This document shows, piece after piece, positions 62,243 through 64,000 of a stretch of DNA of 64,000 nucleotides. The notes below the pieces were generated by a model, which saw nothing but the letters and a program-made list of their open reading frames with translations, was not told the origin of the DNA and did no database searches. Each line of letters begins with the position of its first letter. Position 1 is the stretch's first letter. The DNA is from CALCZU01 sp964396165 (GTDB lineage: Bacteria; Bdellovibrionota; FAC87; UBA2466), in contig CAYNEF010000006.1 of assembly GCA_964396165.1 (NCBI GenBank), forward strand, positions 26,344 through 90,343. Direction: 5' to 3'. A program made the position numbers and the translations under genes.

Positions 62243-62872
62243 ATGAAATACGATTCAATTATATTTGATTTAGACGGTACGCTTTGGGATTCGACACAAC
62301 TCTGTGCAGAAGCATGGAACGAATCGATGGAAGCTTTAAAGTTAAAATCCAAAAAATTTCAGGCAAAAGATGTAGAGCAGATCATGGGATTACCCCATGA
62401 TGAAGTCTTTAAAAAACTCTTTCCCGAATATAACAAAGAAACTCGGGAGCAAATCGCTTCTGAATTTTATGTCAGGGAAATCAACCGAGTAAAAAGAAAC
62501 GAAGCCGCCATCTATCCTCACGTGATGGACGGAATCAAATTGTTATCTCAAAAGTACCCGCTTTATATCGTCAGCAATTGCATGACGGAATATCTGGAAG
62601 CTTTTTACTTTGTGACTGGTATGAAACACCATTTCAAAGATGCCGAATGTTATGGACATCAGGGTAAGTTAAAAGCCCATAATTTAAAACTGATCAAAGA
62701 AAGAAATTCGCTTGTAAATCCCGTCTACGTGGGGGACACAGCTGGAGATGAGCGTGCTTGCAAAGAAGCCAAAATGGATTTCATGTTTGTGACGTATGGA
62801 TTTGGTACGGCAACTAGCCCGCTGAAGACTTTTCATTCTTTTTCAGAACTTTCCGATTACTTTCTTCGGTAG
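62243..62872 (+). CDS. HAD-family hydrolase
   Basis: A 209-residue haloacid dehalogenase-type phosphatase: IIFDLDGTLWDS (motif I with nucleophile Asp), YIVSNC (motif II), K in GKLKAHNLKLI (motif III) and VYVGDTAGDERACKEA (motif IV). It is of the phosphoglycolate phosphatase-like subgroup with a helical cap; the substrate is unknown. Starts six bases after the desaturase. Confidence 0.9.
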   Translation: MKYDSIIFDLDGTLWDSTQLCAEAWNESMEALKLKSKKFQAKDVEQIMGLPHDEVFKKLFPEYNKETREQIASEFYVREINRVKRNEAAIYPHVMDGIKLLSQKYPLYIVSNCMTEYLEAFYFVTGMKHHFKDAECYGHQGKLKAHNLKLIKERNSLVNPVYVGDTAGDERACKEAKMDFMFVTYGFGTATSPLKTFHSFSELSDYFLR

Positions 62873-62878
62873 TACAAT
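62850..62878 (+). promoter_or_regulatory. Possible promoter of the GT2 gene, predicted leaderless
   Basis: TTTCCG, 17 bases, TACAAT (62873-62878), then nine bases to the ATG at 62888; lies in the end of the HAD gene. Confidence 0.35.
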
Positions 62879-62887
62879 AAACTATCC

Positions 62888-63823
62888 ATGACAAAACCAG
62901 TTCTCACTATCTCAATCACGTATCACAACGAACGTGAGCTGCTTTCGAACTGCCTGAACAGTATCCTGCCGCAAGTGGACTCTTCTGTCGAAATTCTCAT
63001 TTACGATGATGCCTCGGAAGCTCCCGCAAAAGACTATACTCCCGAGCATGCGAATGTCCGAGTCATTCGCGGTGAAAAAAATATTGGTCCTGCTAGAGGC
63101 AGAAATACTTTATTGGCGGAGGCTAAGGGCGAATACATCCATTTTCATGATTCAGACGACTGGTTTTCTCCAAATTGGTTTGAAAGTGTTAAACCACACT
63201 TCGGACACCAGGATGCCATTTTCACCGAAGTAACTTCCTACAGGGATAACAAGCTTTACCTCGAGAAAGTAATGGAAGTGAGCCATCTAAAACAAAATAA
63301 AGATCTGCTCAAATTTGCAATTGAAAGTTTCATGCTTGTACCTTGTGGCACATATAAAAAGACACTCCTCAATAAACTGCATGGTTATCGGGAAGAATTA
63401 TGGCAGTCAGAAGATTGGGATTTTCACGTGCGTCTTGCACTACACAACCCAAGCTTCATTGTAATTGATTCTCCCCTGGTCTTTATCAGTGTCAGACAGA
63501 ATAGCCGCAGCCAGAATGTAGTCGAAACAGCAACAGATACATTGAAAGCGATCAATCTTTTAGAATCGCAAGTCCCAGAAACGCATCACCGCTATTTATC
63601 AGACAAGGCTGCTCAAATGGGGAGCAAACTATTTACGGCAGGTAAGACAAAAGAAGCACGTTTTGCCTTTGAAGTTTCTCGAAATCTCGGCCCCAGTACT
63701 TTCTTTTGGCAAAGAAGCAGTTATCAGATTATCGCAAAACTGCTTGGGCAAGAGTATGCGGAAAAAGCAGGTTCCTATTTTCGTTTTGTTAAAACATTGT
63801 GTTCAAAAAAACATCATTGCTAA
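62888..63823 (+). CDS. GT2-family glycosyltransferase
   Basis: A 311-residue protein. GT-A domain at the N-terminus: LTISITYHNERELLSNCLNSIL, EILIYDDAS (nucleotide-binding Asp), NIGPARGRNTLLAEAKGEYIHFHDSDDW (DxD-type metal motif as DSDD) and SEDWDFHVRLA (acceptor-side ED). A helical tail of about 90 residues follows. It transfers a sugar from a nucleotide-sugar donor; acceptor unknown. No cell-wall or capsule cluster is visible in the window. Confidence 0.88.
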   Translation: MTKPVLTISITYHNERELLSNCLNSILPQVDSSVEILIYDDASEAPAKDYTPEHANVRVIRGEKNIGPARGRNTLLAEAKGEYIHFHDSDDWFSPNWFESVKPHFGHQDAIFTEVTSYRDNKLYLEKVMEVSHLKQNKDLLKFAIESFMLVPCGTYKKTLLNKLHGYREELWQSEDWDFHVRLALHNPSFIVIDSPLVFISVRQNSRSQNVVETATDTLKAINLLESQVPETHHRYLSDKAAQMGSKLFTAGKTKEARFAFEVSRNLGPSTFFWQRSSYQIIAKLLGQEYAEKAGSYFRFVKTLCSKKHHC

Positions 63824-63846
63824 CCACTATCATTTTATCTAATGCA

Positions 63847-63875
63847 CTACAGCATTTTTGACGATAATGCTGTAG
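63847..63875. other. Hairpin just upstream of the last gene
   Basis: CTACAGCATT (63847-63856) and AATGCTGTAG (63866-63875) are exact complements around a nine-base loop, ending two bases before the ATG at 63877. In RNA it would bury the ribosome site. Confidence 0.6.
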
Positions 63876-63876
63876 G

Positions 63877-64000
63877 ATGAATCAACCTATTGTTGAAAAA
63901 ATAGAAGAGTTCACGAGACTTGGAAAATTGCACGAAGCAAAGCTTTGCCTGCTCGAACTGAAAGCAAAGAGGCTTGAAAGAACTTTGCGCCAACCTTTGG
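63877..64000 (+). CDS. Partial helical protein gene (cut by window end)
   Basis: An open frame of 41 codons from the ATG at 63877 to the window end, beginning MNQPIVEKIEEFTRLGKLHE and continuing with a Leu/Lys-rich helix (AKLCLLELKAKRLER). The pattern of two short helices fits a TPR-like or coiled region, but too little is visible to name it. Confidence 0.45.
   Translation, partial: MNQPIVEKIEEFTRLGKLHEAKLCLLELKAKRLERTLRQPL

Noticed and set aside
1..64000. rRNA, tRNA, prophage or integrative-element genes
   Set aside because: None recognised on either strand by eye; no integrase, phage structural or tRNA-like cloverleaf sequence was noticed.

Overview
The window looks like a chromosomal stretch of a Gram-negative, moderately AT-rich bacterium. 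Supporting signs are many Sec signal peptides and lipoboxes, a pst-phoU-phoBR locus, MutH, GreB and IspH, and no phage or plasmid genes. The unusual number of exported hydrolases and unrecognised exported proteins, together with a REP-associated transposase of the kind common in the Bdellovibrio/Myxococcus-type lineages, suggests a member of Bdellovibrionota or a neighbouring group. That placement is inference; no rRNA or tRNA gene is present to settle it.

Layout. 1-5 kb: an Spx/ArsC-like protein (cut by the window edge), a solitary MutH-type nuclease, glutaryl-CoA dehydrogenase, an HRDC protein, a trypsin-like protease, proline iminopeptidase and a small membrane protein. 5-12 kb: exported unknowns, an M14 carboxypeptidase and two adjacent predicted clan-CD-like cysteine peptidases. 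11.7-13.2 kb (minus): PilZ, GreB and EVE proteins, followed by a 29-bp perfect inverted repeat. 13.3-15.9 kb: a polytopic membrane protein and a RAYT transposase flanked by REP palindromes. 15.9-22.4 kb: housekeeping genes (enoyl-reductase-like, HemH, aldehyde dehydrogenase, chalcone-isomerase-like, QueG) and a tandem pair of paralogous 71-residue proteins. 22.5-34.3 kb is the accessory heart: two divergent exported unknowns, one of 2625 residues, then a lipoprotein with a degenerate 5'-nucleotidase-like sequence, an exported unknown, two more REPs and a pacifastin-like Cys-rich lipoprotein.

34.3-42.1 kb: a TetA-like exporter and the complete phosphate regulon pstSCAB-phoU-phoB-phoR, with overlapping or closely spaced genes. 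42.5-50.7 kb: an exported DUF885 peptidase, a SYLF protein, IspH, a Cys-pentad repeat protein, two lipoproteins and an exported GH15 glucoamylase. 50.7-55 kb: a YdjM-type membrane protein, an unannotated fragment of a Fic-family gene, and a two-gene operon coding for a cytochrome P450 and an acyltransferase that both carry signal peptides. 55-64 kb: mostly housekeeping (LysR, DUF423, Sua5, CoA-binding protein, MFS, PyrE, PyrF, Bcp, acyl-CoA desaturase, HAD, GT2), ending in a truncated gene.

The most promising items for novelty are the Cys-pentad repeat protein (resembling precursors of Cys-modified copper-binding peptides), the tandem 71-residue paralogues, the 2625-residue exported protein, the exported P450/acyltransferase pair next to a truncated Fic gene, the unclassified Cys/His protease-like protein beside a clostripain homologue, and a set of genes whose promoters predict leaderless mRNAs.
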